Assembly: GCA_022606425.2 (NCBI GenBank)
Contig: JAHDVF020000982.1
Span: forward strand, 930,001 to 994,000
Length of the DNA stretch: 64,000 nt
Reading direction: 5' to 3'
From: Lepidostoma basale
Lineage: Eukaryota; Arthropoda; Insecta; Trichoptera; Lepidostomatidae
Below are positions 1 through 12,900 of this stretch, one piece after another. The position numbers were made by a program, and so were the translations under genes. The notes beneath the pieces are model-generated. The model searched no databases. It had not been told where the DNA came from and saw only the letters and a program-made list of their open reading frames with translations. Numbering within the stretch: position 1 is the first letter of the stretch; the number at the start of each line of letters is the position of its first letter.

Positions 1-570
1 AAGAAGAATCACAATTGGCAACAAAACATTCTTCTCTCTACTACCAGCGCTCAAATCAAGAAACATACACTGGAAAACCAAAATTATCCTGTCTAAAACA
101 ATCATCCGAACAGTAGTGACCTGTGGATGTGAGGCGTGGACAATGACAGCGAAATCCGCAGAGTGACTGGATACTGTTGAGAGAAGGGTGCTGCGCAGAA
201 TTCTGGGACCTGTGAATGATAGTGAAGTCTGGAGAGTGCGGCATAATGACGAGCTGTACCATATTTACAAAGCTCCCAGTCTCTCCAAACAGGTCAGACT
301 GAATAGACTGAGATGGGCCGGTCACGTGCAGAGGATGCAGTCATTGCGAACCCCAAAAATATTGCTGAAGTGGCACCCAGGTGGTAGAAGACCAATTGGA
401 CGACCAAGGCTGCGATGGGAGGATGAAGTTGGGAGAGATGGGGCAAAATTGTTATGAGTGTCAGATTGGAGGGTCGAAGCGAAGGACAGGAGGAGTTGGA
501 GGCGAAGAATACTAGAGGCTAAGGCTCGATATGGGCTGTAGGGCCATCGAAGAAAAATAAGATACAACAC
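1..570 (+). mobile_element. RTE-like LINE 3' end, subfamily D
   Basis: Encodes RILGPVNDSEVWRVRHNDEL, then RLNRLRWAGHVQRMQS and RPIGRPRLRWEDEVG, typical of the region after the reverse transcriptase in RTE-like elements. It ends CTGTAGGGCCATCGAAGAAA. An inverted copy lies at 48,755-49,297. The upstream part is either truncated or outside the window. Confidence 0.75.
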
Positions 571-848
571 ATATTCAATATGAAAAAAAACACATTAAAA
601 TGATGTTAATGTCTATGGTATTGGCTTTATTGAATAGATAATTTTATGCCATTATTGTTTAAATATGATTTCGGGCATATGAGCGCCACGGCTAGCTCGA
701 ATGAAGCGCAATCATGAAATCCAATTTTTGACAATTGTTGTCTTTGTGGATGCGTATTATCCACTAGAGAGTACGTAGTGCGAAAACGTCTGGTCTGCAT
801 GTTTTTCGTTCACATCTAAATAAAGAAAAATAAGATTAAAGACCTCAC

Positions 849-946
849 CTCTCTCCTGCGGAGTGTGTCTTAATGTGGGCCTCCAAGGCGCTGGTGATGG
901 GGAACCCTTTAGAGCACTTTGGGCAAAAGTACAGGCAGATATGACT
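849..946 (-). CDS. Gene 1 exon 12: fingers 11 (end) and 12
   Basis: Encodes SHICLYFCPKCSKGFPITSA and so on to HIKTHSAGER: the last ligand of finger 11 and all of finger 12. The acceptor is TTATTTCCAG and the donor GTGAGG, so at least one more exon must lie outside the window. It ends in phase 2. Confidence 0.88.
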
Positions 947-3900
947 CTGGAAATAAAATACCCACATTAAAAAATATTATTTTATTCATAGGAAATCTAT
1001 ACAAAAAGAAATGCAGAGAAGTGGAATTAGCCGGTTGAGTAAATTGAGTAAGGATCGAACATCATGGAGAGTTGATATGCAAGCATATTGACAACCTTCG
1101 TGGCCGAGTGGCAAGAGCGTGCACTGAAAATGTTGGGATTTATCCTCCGAACTGGTAGAGTTTTCAGGAATCCCTATGATATGGAGTCCCCACGAGGCGA
1201 GATACTGGCTCATGTTAGAGAGGGTTCAGAAAAGAATTCTGAGATGTCTCTACATGAGGGAGTTTGGTAGCTATTCGTGGCTTTATCCCACTGCATTCCT
1301 CTTGGGCATGCTGGGGACCAATAGTTTACAGATAAGGAGGGATGGATGCACACTTACCCATTTCTTCAGACTTATCAGGGGATTCTTTGAGAACTCCGTT
1401 ATTTTAGAGGCTATCCATCCGGATGGTTATCTTCAACAGCGTCAGCACAGACTGTTTTATCTCCCAGCATGCAGAACCAACCTGCCTCTGGTGATGCCGG
1501 TGGGGAGAGCAATCAAACTACTGAACATGATCGCTTCGGAGATCGACGTCTTTCATATTCGTGAAAGTACGTCCAGAAGACAAATACTCTTGACTTTGGA
1601 GAGTATCTTGTATTCCTAATGTCGAACCATCTCTCGTGTGTTCCTGGTATTATATACTTTTTTATGTTTTACCTGTTCTCAATAGATGCCTTAAACTATA
1701 ATTGTTGTTTGTAATATCTTTTGAGAAAATAAACTGATTTGATTAGATTAAGAGCTATGACTGCCACACCGAAGGTTCCAGGTTTGATTCCCAGTGATGG
1801 CAGTGTGATTGTCACACTGTCTTTGGTCTGGTGTAGAATTCACGTGACAATAAAATGGAAATAGATTAGCCACCTATCACATGTCATGAGAATCAATATA
1901 ATAACTAAAATAAATTGTACAGTTATTGGGTTCAAACGACCTGCTGTACAAAAGGGGAAAAAATGTAACTAACTAACCATCACGCCGTCTCTCCAAAGGG
2001 GTAGGCAGAAAGAATGGACTGCCACACTTTTCATTCCTGACATATTTCTCTCGCTTCCTCAATATTCATACATCGTGTCATGCACGCACGTCGATTTCTC
2101 TGACTCCTCACATGGCCGACATTCAATATTTGATTTATTTGATCGTGCCACGTTTTACTCGGTCATTTCCTCTATTTCTAGTTCCATTTACATCGTTAAC
2201 ATCTACTTTTTTTACCATTCTTACTTTTTTCATTCTTTCCATGTGTCCAAACCATCTTAATGATCCTTTCATTATTTTGTTCATAATACCATCATTCGCA
2301 CCGCATTCACTTCTTATATTTTCATTTGACACTCTATCATACACAGAAAATCACATCGCCGGGAATCGAACCCGGGACCATCGGTATGGAAGTCAGAGCT
2401 CTTCTCTCTCTCTCCTCACCTCTGCCACGAAGGTCGACATAAAATTTTCCGCATAATAGTAAAGTAAAAATTTTTTATTTTATTTAAAAATATATATCGC
2501 CAAGGATTTTAAACAATGATATTATAATTATATTTTACAATCTCCAACTAAGATCATGTCCGTAACGCAGACATAAGAAAAACTTGCAAAATAGAGGATA
2601 TCGTTCGGTGGAGTAGATCCAGAAGAAGATACTGGAGGGACCATGTAACCCGAATGGATGGTGACAGACTCGAATATACAATCGCTTACGAAATCCCACC
2701 GCCTACCTGGAAGACCACCTAAGAGATGGAGGAACAATTGGACCTCAGATTTATTAAAAGAAGAAGAATCTCCAAAGTGAGCAGAAAATAGCTCATTATT
2801 ATGATGAAGGAATCAGGTCATGTCTAGGCTTGAACCCATGTCCCATGGAACAGGAGTCGAGCGTTCTGTCCCGTAGACCACCACCCTATTTTGCATTTAA
2901 GATTTTCGAATCAGCACCTTCATATGATTGTCCATCTCCTTCATGCTGTCCTGCGTCACCCCGCATATGTGACAGGTCCCCCCGCCCTCGTCCCTGCTGG
3001 CAGTGGCTTTCTTCTTCACCTCGCCAGCAGCCGAGGATATGTCGGTGCCATGGTGGTAAAGAGTGTGTTTCTTCAGGGTGGCCAGAGCCTTGAAGGTCTT
3101 GCCGCAAGTGGCACACATGAAGCAACTACCTGAAAGAACAATTTTAAACATATTTCAAAAACACTTTTCATTAATACGAGACCTTATATTTAATGTTTCG
3201 CATTTACATCAATGATTATGAAACTCAAATTGGATAGACAAATTATGGAGCGAGGATTATAAAACTCAGATTGGACAGACAAATTATGGGGCGAGGATTA
3301 TAAAACTCAGATTGGACAGACAAATTATGGGGTGAGGATTATAAAACTCAGATTGGATTGACGAATTATGGAATGAGGATTATGAAAATCAAATTCGACA
3401 GACAAATTACAGGGTGAGAATTATGGCACTCAAATTGGATGGACGAATTATGGAATGAGGATTATAAAACTCAGATTGGACAGATAAATTATGGAGTGAG
3501 GATTATGACACTCAAATTGGACAGACAAATTATAGGGTGAGTATTATAAAACTCAGATTTGACAGACAAATTATAGGGTGAGTATTATAAAACTCAGATT
3601 TGACTGACAAATTATGAGTAGAGGATTATAAAACTCAGATTGGACAGACTAAAATTATGGGATGAGGATTATGAAACTCAAATTTGACAAATTATGGGGC
3701 TAGGATTATGAAACTCAAATGGACAGACAAATTATGGGGAGAGGATTATAAAACTCAGATTGGACAGACAAATTATGGAGTGAGGATTATGAAACTCAGA
3801 TTGGACAGACAAATTATGGAGTGAGGATTATGAAACTCAGATTGGACAGACAAATTATAGGGTGAGGATTATGAAACTAAGATAGGACGGACATATTATG

Positions 3901-6900
3901 AAATGAGGATTATGAAACTCAAATTGGACAGATAAATTATGGGGTGAGGATTATGAAACTCAGATTGGACAGACAAACTATGGAGTGAGGATTATAAAAA
4001 GATTATTGTTACCGTCGTGATTCATCTTGTGGGCCTTAAGCTGCGTGCAGGTGAGGAAAGACTTGAGACAGAGCTCGCAGGAGTAGGGCTTGCTGTTGGA
4101 GTGCCGACGTAGGTGGATGGCCAGCCTAAATACATCAGATATTAGACTTCTTCAAACTAGAGAGGGATAAGCATTAAAAACTCAAATCCTTAAAAGAAAC
4201 TAATTATTTTTAAGGGACTTAACTCACCCACACGAAATCACAATACACAAATACAAAAAAACAATTTACTTCAGAGACAATAAAAAAAGGTCAGATTGAA
4301 TGTTGAATACTTTTAAAAATATGTAAATATTATTAATATATCATATAAGACAATTAATTTTAAATTGATACACGTTAAGATATTGCTTGTTACCTATTTT
4401 TTTTCCATAATTTTGTATTTTTTTCTATTGAGATCATAAAGAGTGTGAAAAATGCCTCTGTAGAACGGGGTGACCCCAGTGGGGGGGTATTAATACTATG
4501 CACTCGGTAAATGAACAATAAATAAATTATATACAGGGCCGTTCTCGTTACGGATAGTGCGGACGAATTACAAGTCTTGGTGTCGAGAATGTATGAGGTA
4601 TGCAAGTCGAACGATTTAATGATGAATGTCGGAAAGTCAAAGGTGTTAGTTTTTGAAAGGGAAGAGCAAATGACAGTTTGTAATATAAGTGTAAATGAAG
4701 AGAACTTGGAACAGGTGAGCGAATTTGTGTATTTAGGTAGCATATTTACAGCGGATGGCCGAACGGACAGTGATATTGAAAGAAGGGTTGGTGCGGGTAA
4801 CAAAGTGAATGGAGCTTTAAAAGTAGTTATTGGAAACAAGAATTTATCAATGAAAGCGAAAATGGCCGTTCACAATGGAGTTCTGTTCCAACCCTTATGT
4901 ATGGAAGCGAAGCATGGAACTGGCAGAAGAAAGATGAGAGCAGAATAAATGCGGTAGAGATGAGGTCCCTAAGACGTATGTGTGGTAGAACGATGTACGA
5001 CAGAATCTCAAATGCTGATATTAGGAAGGAGTGTAGAGCGAAAGAAGGTATTATGAACAAAATTATGAAAGGTTCGCTTCGTTGGTTCGGACATATGGAG
5101 CGCATGGGTGAAGAAAGAATGGTTAAAAAGTATACGTTAACAATGTAAATGGAGTAAGGAGTCGAGGTAGACCGAGGAAAACATGGCATGACCAAATTAA
5201 TCAAATATTAAAAGTTGGTCATGTCAGAAGCCGGAAGAATCGACGTGCGTGTATGACTCGATGTATGAATGTGGAGGAAGCTAGAGAGGTGTGCCAGGAT
5301 AGAGAAGTGTGGCGGTCCATTCTCTCTGCCTACCCCTGCGGGGAAACGGCGTGATGGTTTTTTGTTGTTGTATACAGGGTCTGTCGCAAAAGTATCGAGA
5401 AAAAAATTCCTGACTGCGCTAGAAGGGGTAGCGGGATGCGCCGAGTGGTGGGAATGGTAGGCGGGAGTCGCGGCTACCAAACGCGCCGCTGCTCAGTCTT
5501 CTCCGAGCAACGGTAGAGCTAACACAGTGATCCGCGCAAAGTGTGTTTTGTCGTCGCGTCAGAAATCAAGATGCAACGTTTGCTGGAGCAGCGGGCAGCA
5601 AAATAATCCAGCACGGCGAAAACAGTATGCCGGTATTATTCAGCGGCTTACAGGTTAATAACCATGAATTTATCTTTAAATCTATGGAATATTAACCCTT
5701 AATGGACGTAAGCACCTCTGACGTGACAACAGAACTTTGTCGCTGCGATCATATGGCAAATATGAGGTGACACAATGAATCACGTTGAATTTTGGTGTCT
5801 GTGGAATCTGTCCGTTATTACTTTGTCAGTTGAATATTACCAATGGAGTGATTAAAATCCGAAATGAAGACACTGAGGACGAAAGCAGGCAAGACACTGG
5901 GGGATCACATGAGGAACACCAGAATAAGAGAGATATGTGAGGTTGAGGATATTATAAGATGGAGCAGAAAAAGGGACTGGTACGGTAATGTTCAAAGAAT
6001 GGACTCCACCAGACTCCCCTATATCGCATTGCATAATCAACCTCATGGGACTCGTCCTCGTGGAAGACCTCCAAAAAGATGGAAGGACAGCTGGGAATCT
6101 ACCTCACAGGAGGAGCAACTCTCTGGAGAACAGACCACATAGGTCCACAATAAGGAAGAAGAAGAAGAGTGATTAACATACACAGTGCCTTTTTAAAATT
6201 AAATATTGATAGAATAACATATACAAAAGATACAAAAGCTAACGTCTGATAAGAGTTAAGATAAATCTCACTTGTCCGTGGTGCTAAAACTCCCACCGCA
6301 CTTCTGGCAGAGGAAAGGACACTCCTTGGTGTGGACTCGCTCGTGGTTCATGAGGTGATGGCGGAAATTGAAGGCTGGAAAGAAGAAAAAACGTTACACA
6401 GGCACCTACCATGATTTACTAACTAACTAAGCAACAACTATGAGGGTGGTGGTCTAGGGGATAGAACGCTTGGCTCCTGATCTAGGGGACATGGGTTCAA
6501 GCCTGGACACGACCAGATTCCTTCTTCATAATAATGAGCTATTTTCTGCTCACATTGAAGATTGTAAAATAAATTCTAATATCATTGATGTAAATCCTTG
6601 ATATTAGTATTTAAAAAAAAAAAAAAAAAAACTAACGCGCCATCTCCCCGAAAGGGTAGGCAGAAAGAATGGACTGCCACACTTTTCTTTCCTGACATAT
6701 TTCTCTCACTTCCTCAAGATTCATACATCGTGTCATGCACGCGCATCGATTTTTCTAACTCCTCACGTGGCCGACATTGATTTATTTAATCGTGTCACGT
6801 TTTCCTCGGTTTTCCTCTATTTCTAATTCCATTTACATCGTTAACATATAATTTTTTTTTACCATTCTTTCTTTCCATGTTTCCAAACCATTTTAATGAT

Positions 6901-9900
6901 CCTTTCATTAAATTGTTCATAACAAACACAAATGAGACATAACAAACAGAAAACATTTAGGCGACTCATTTGGACACAAAACAGTGTAACAAAGATAAAA
7001 CAATGACATGAAATCAACAAAAGGAACTCAAATATCTCGACGTCAGTGAGGCAGTACTCTTTCCAGAATTTGTAATATATTTTTTATGAACAACGCCTCA
7101 CTGACACTGAAAATGTCCAAATCAGGTTGACAGGCAGGTTGGTTCTGCGTGACGGAGCAAAGAACAATTGATGTCAGCGCTGTCGCAGATAATTATCAGG
7201 AACAAAAAGACCTATTTGCTCCAGAACATAGGGGTTCTCATTAGAGCTGCCATAAATCCTTCCCTCCTCAGTTCGAGGGAGTTATACCCTAGCATACCCA
7301 AGAGAAATGCCGTTGATAGAGCCATGGATATACCCCATAAATCCACATTTCAAAGGCATCTAGCTTTTAGCGATAGCTTTTGTCAAGGTCCATGTTTCTG
7401 TACCGTAGAACAAGACGGGGAGCACTTTATATCCAGCTATACTCATTCGCAATTCGATGAGTAGGTCTTTGTTAATTATAGAGTTTAACATCATTGTTTA
7501 AAAAACAACAAATAATATTAATTATACTCTTGAGAAAGAAATTTTAAAATCTCTAGACTCTACACCACACCGTAAGGCACAGCTCCGACTAACCCTTTTC
7601 GCAGAAGCGGCACTGGTGCTTCCGATCAGGCCGGTGCGAAACCATGTGCATGCGGAGATTCCTCCGCGTCGCGAAGGTCTTCGGGCAGAACTTGCAGATG
7701 AAGGGCGCATCTCCGGCTGCGGTTAGCGCCGGCACCTGCTCTTCGTAGTGCCGAACGTGTGTGTGCACGTCCAGCTCAAACTTGGTAGCGAAGCAGAAAG
7801 ATTTACAATTCCCGCTCTAAATAAAAACAAATTAAGTATTTATTAAAAACGGAACAAGAAATAGAGGAGGACCGAAGAAAATGTGACATGATCAAAACAA
7901 TCTAATAATAAATGTCGGACACGTGAGGAGTCAGAGAAATCAACATGCTTGCATGATACGATGTATAAATGCAGAGGAAACAAGAGAAGTATGTCAAATA
8001 GTCCATTGTTTTGGCAGAAACACTTTGATACTTCAATTTATGACACTGCTTTTTTTTTATTATACACGCGTCGATTTCTCTGACTCCTCGTGTGGCCGAC
8101 ATTCAATATTTGATTTATGTGATTCTGCCACGTTTTGATGGTGGTGAGAGTTAAAGGCAGTGGAGGTTTCAGCGTTTATTGCAGATCACAAGTAATCATA
8201 CGTTAACAGTATTATGTACTCGTAATGGAGCGTGCGCCTGGAGTCCGGGCGGTGTGTGGTAGAGGATGATGACACGCTGGGCAGTAGCGTCGGTCAGCTG
8301 AAGCGAAAACCCGCTGGAAGTTACGTAGCGTAGCAGTGTAGATAGTAGCGTAGCTCGGTGGGAGAGTCAGAGGTTCTTTGTACGTAGACTTGACAGCGTA
8401 GACTCGTGTCGGTTAGAAGTCGCCAGAAGGAATGATGTAGTAGCGTACAGGTATATATCTCCTTATATGCTTTAGCTGTCTCAGTTGGAAGAAACCAGAC
8501 TTAACAAGCCCTGATATGTGTGTATCGTAAGAGAGATTGCCATCTAAATAAACGTATGTTGTTAGTTAATAAACTGAGTTAAACACTTGGAGAATAGGAA
8601 GACCTGGATAATGGAAAGGGGTGGCCGGGGACAGGAGCTAGAGGAAAATGATATATAAATATAAAAAGCTAATGAATTACCTTACACACGTATGGGCGAC
8701 TCTTGTCGTGCGACATTTTATGTTTTATCAGAAGTGTGATATCTCGGAAGCTCTTGTTGCAGATCTCACACGCGTGCCTTTTGGGATTAGACTTCTTATT
8801 TTGAGAATCTGTGGTAGCATCATCATTACCATCTAAAAAAAAATTATATTTATTAATTCAAGAATTAATTGTATCTCAATAGAGACGAACATGCAAATTG
8901 GAAACAGAATATGGTTGATCAAGGTGTTTACAGGACTTATGACCTGTCATTGGTTGGGTTAAGCGCACGCTTTATGTAATACAACATTCCCCATTCCACC
9001 TTTCTTATGACCACCATGTCTGACAAACTTTTGTATTTATATTTATTAATTTTTCTTTTACACAAACGAGACACATTTTGAACATTTTGACGGAGGGTGA
9101 AGAGGTGTGAAGCCACTGTTGAGACTGCCTTTTGGTTTCAGGCGTGTAGTGTGCAACCCAAGTTTCATCTCCAGTAACGATGGAGCGGAGAAATTCATCT
9201 CCATGGAGTTTGCAGCACCTCAAAAACACTCGGTGTCTCGTTGCAGAGGGGAAGTGTCAGGCTACACGGAAGTGCAGCCAACATGTTGAAAATAAAATCC
9301 ATCCGGTTGTGAGAGTCTCAGTACACTTACTTTCTGGATACGCCTTGCATAATGAAAACAATTTTTTTTTTTAATCTATGTGATAGGTAGCTAATATATC
9401 ACCATTTTTTTGTAACGTGAATTCAACACCAGACCAAATACAGTGTGACAATCACACTGCCATCGTCGGGAATCAAACCAGGAACCGTTCGGTGCGCCAG
9501 TCGTAGAACTTGCCACTCTGTCACAAAGGTCGTCATGATGATTTTGATGTCTTTCTCCATTATTCGGTCTCTTGTGAACATGCTTTCCAGATAAATAAAT
9601 TCGGTAATTTGCTCCTATTTCCTGCCGTTCGCACTTACGTCACAATGTATCACACAATCTTCTTTTTCAAATAAAATGACTTTAGACTTAGACACAAGGT
9701 CCTAGGTTAGATAGTTAGTTAGTTAGCAAAATTTCATAAAATTCCTTGGACCCATTCTATGGGAGAGAGAGTATGGCATACCAGCATCTAGCAAGGGATC
9801 CCTGAAGACTTGAGAGACATGAGAGATCATGTGAAGCCGGAGTAGCTTCACATCCTTCCATCTGCTCCCGCAGTAGCCGCACTGGAACCTCTCCATCTCC

Positions 9901-12900
9901 GTATGAAACTTACGCATGTGGTTAGATAAATACCTGGAAAAAAGGAATCTGTGTTTAAAAAAAAGTACAATATTTATATAAATGAAATACCCTTTGCATT
10001 GTTCACTAGTTGTTATTAAAGTTACACTTCTTTTGTTACGTAAGTCCAACATGATGAAGTTAGTCATCAATCAAACCAATCAAATAAAATAATACATATT
10101 ACACTTTTAGTAATTTGTTCTTCTACCAACCCTTCTGTATGGAAGCGAAGCATGGAAGTGGCAAAAAAAGGATGAAAGTAGAATAAATGCAGTAGAAATG
10201 AGATCTCTTAGACGAATGTGCGGATACTCTGTGTATGATAGAGTGTCGAATGAAAATATAAGAAGTGAATGCAGTGCGAATGATGGTGTTATGAACAAAA
10301 TAATGAAAGGATCGTTAAGATGGTTTGGACACATGGAAACAATGAATGAAGAAAGAATGGTGAAAAATTATATGTTAACGATGTAAAAGAAACTAGAAAT
10401 AGAGGAAGACCGAGAAAAACGTGGCACGATTAAATAAATCAAATATTGAATGTCGGTCACGTGAGGAGTCAGAGAAATCGACGCGCATGCATGACACGAT
10501 GTATGAATGTTGAGGAAGCAAGAGAAATATGTCAGGAAAGAAAACTGTGGTAGTTCATTCTTTCTGCCTACCCCTTCGGAGAGACGGCATGATGGTTAGT
10601 TAGTTAGTTTTAGTAATTTGTATAAACACCACTTTATTTGGTAACACCAACCAGTTTCGCTCCCACCGGAGCTTCGTCAGGGTGATAGAGTAAACTAAAT
10701 ATAAAATCAGAGAACAACATACGAGTATATAGAAAGAAATATAAAGTGGAGGGGAGAAAAAGGAGAGAGGTAGGAGAAAGTGGGCACGAGGACGAATAGA
10801 CTGTTAAAACGGTGATTCATGCTCATTAGGGAAAAATTATAGAGAATTCCTAATTCAGATTTTAGTGGCGGACAGGGGAGTTAAATTTTTTATATTATTT
10901 TTTATTTTTATGGGAATATTTAAAATTATTTTCAATGGGGAACATTGCTAGAATGGGACTATGGGAAAGATTAGTTTGATTATTAATTAAGGGTAGATTA
11001 TTGTTAATTTCTTAATTCTTTCTTAATTTCTAATGCGTAATAATTTAAAACTTACTTTTGGTGTGAAAAATTTTTGAGACAAAACCGGCAAATCTTTGCG
11101 TACGTCCGGTGGTCGCAGTGCTTCCTGTTGTGCTCCTTCACGTCCAACTTGGTCATGAAATGCTCATCGCAGTTGACACACCCGTACACCACGGAATAAA
11201 CGGCTTCTTCCTTCTCTCCGGGAGACTGCAAACCCAATAAATATCCAATTTATAACGAAAGACAGTAGTAAAAATATATATTTTTTAAATAAATCAAGTT
11301 ATTTCTATCATAAAACAATTTCCACGCACATTCTCCTAGGCAATCTCATTTCTATGGCATTTGTCCTCCTTTCATCATTCTTTTGCCAGCTCCAAGCTTC
11401 ATTTCCTTCATTCTCCTTATGTTAGGGTTAACACTAGAACTTCATTCTTCGTTAGCTTGTCTCCATCCACTGCTGGACGTAAGCCTCTCCACCACAACAC
11501 AATTCCTCTTGGTCTCTCGCCAGTGTTCTCCAGGCCCTTCCCGCCGTGCGCACAATATCATCGCTCCACCTGGTTGGCTGTCTCCCGACACTTCTCCAAC
11601 CTTGGCCTCCATTTCATTGGCTTTTCGTCTGCCATGGTCCAGAGAACAGCATTTGACACTGTTTGGGGCCAATAGATCTTAAATATTGAGCGAAGGCACC
11701 TATTTATAAACACCTGGAGTTTTCCAATAACGTGCGCGGTAGATTTCCAAGTCTCACGTCCATTCAGCGGTAAGCTTTTAACGCTACTGCTGAATATTTG
11801 GAGCTTGAGCTTTCTCAACTGATTGCCTTGTTGATTCTACTGGCTACTATCCTTCCAGAACTTCATTATGTTCTGCCATATTTGCTTCAGTGGTATGTTT
11901 ATATTTGCAGTAATGACTTTGGGTGTACCATTTATTTCTTTCTCCATTTTTCAGTATTTTGTAAACATGCTTCGTAATAACGGGATATACAACAACAACA
12001 AACCATCACGCCGTTTCTCCCCAGGGGTAGGCAGAGAGAATGGATCACCACACTACTCTATCCTGACATACCTTCCTAGCTTCCTCCACATTCATACAGC
12101 GAGTCATACACGCACGTCGATTCTTCCGGCTTCTAACATGACAAACCTTTAAAATTGGATCAATCTGGCCATGCCATGTTTTCCTCGGTCTACCTCGACT
12201 CCGTCCTCCATTTACATCATTAACGTACACTTTTTAACCATTCCTTCTTCACCCATGCGCTCCATATGTCCGAACCAACGCAGCGATTCTTTCATAATTT
12301 TGTTCGTAATACTCGTATCTTCTTTCGCTCTACATTCCTTTCTAATATTAGCATTTGAGATTCTGTCATACATCGTTCCACCACACACACGTCTTTGGGA
12401 CCTCATCTCTATCGCATTTATTCTGCTCTCATCGTTCTTCTGCCAGTTCCATGCTTCGCTTCCATACATAAGGGTTGGGACCAGAACTCCTTTGTGAACG
12501 GCCATTTTCTTGTTTAAAATTCTTGTTTCCAATAACTATTTTTAAAGCTCCATTCACTTTGTTATACGGTATATACTCGTACATGTATTTATAAATAACT
12601 TACAAGGTGTTTATAAATGCCGACAAGACATAAGCAACAGAATCGAAATGAAGTAATATAGCTTACATAATTGGTTTCCGTTTTCACTAATGGCTTGTTA
12701 ACGTTTGGACCTGATTTCTTTGCATTTTCAATCTCCATTATCTGGCTCAGGGAGCACTGCTCCTCGTCACTGTTGGACAAGAACAGAGAATCAAAGTTCT
12801 TGGCTTCCTCCAAGAATGTCTCCCCGTTCATGACAGCCTCTTTGGCCACGAATTCCGCAATGCCATCGTACGTTTCTTCTGAAAAAAAAAGTTATTTATT

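Noticed and set aside
3215..3998. CRISPR-like array
   Set aside because: Units follow each other directly with no unique spacers; this is an intronic minisatellite in a eukaryotic gene.
7522..7710. Minus-strand ORF of 62 codons overlapping gene 1 exon 8
   Set aside because: It is an out-of-frame reading (Arg/Ser-rich). The correct frame over the same bases gives two C2H2 fingers and fits the splice phases.
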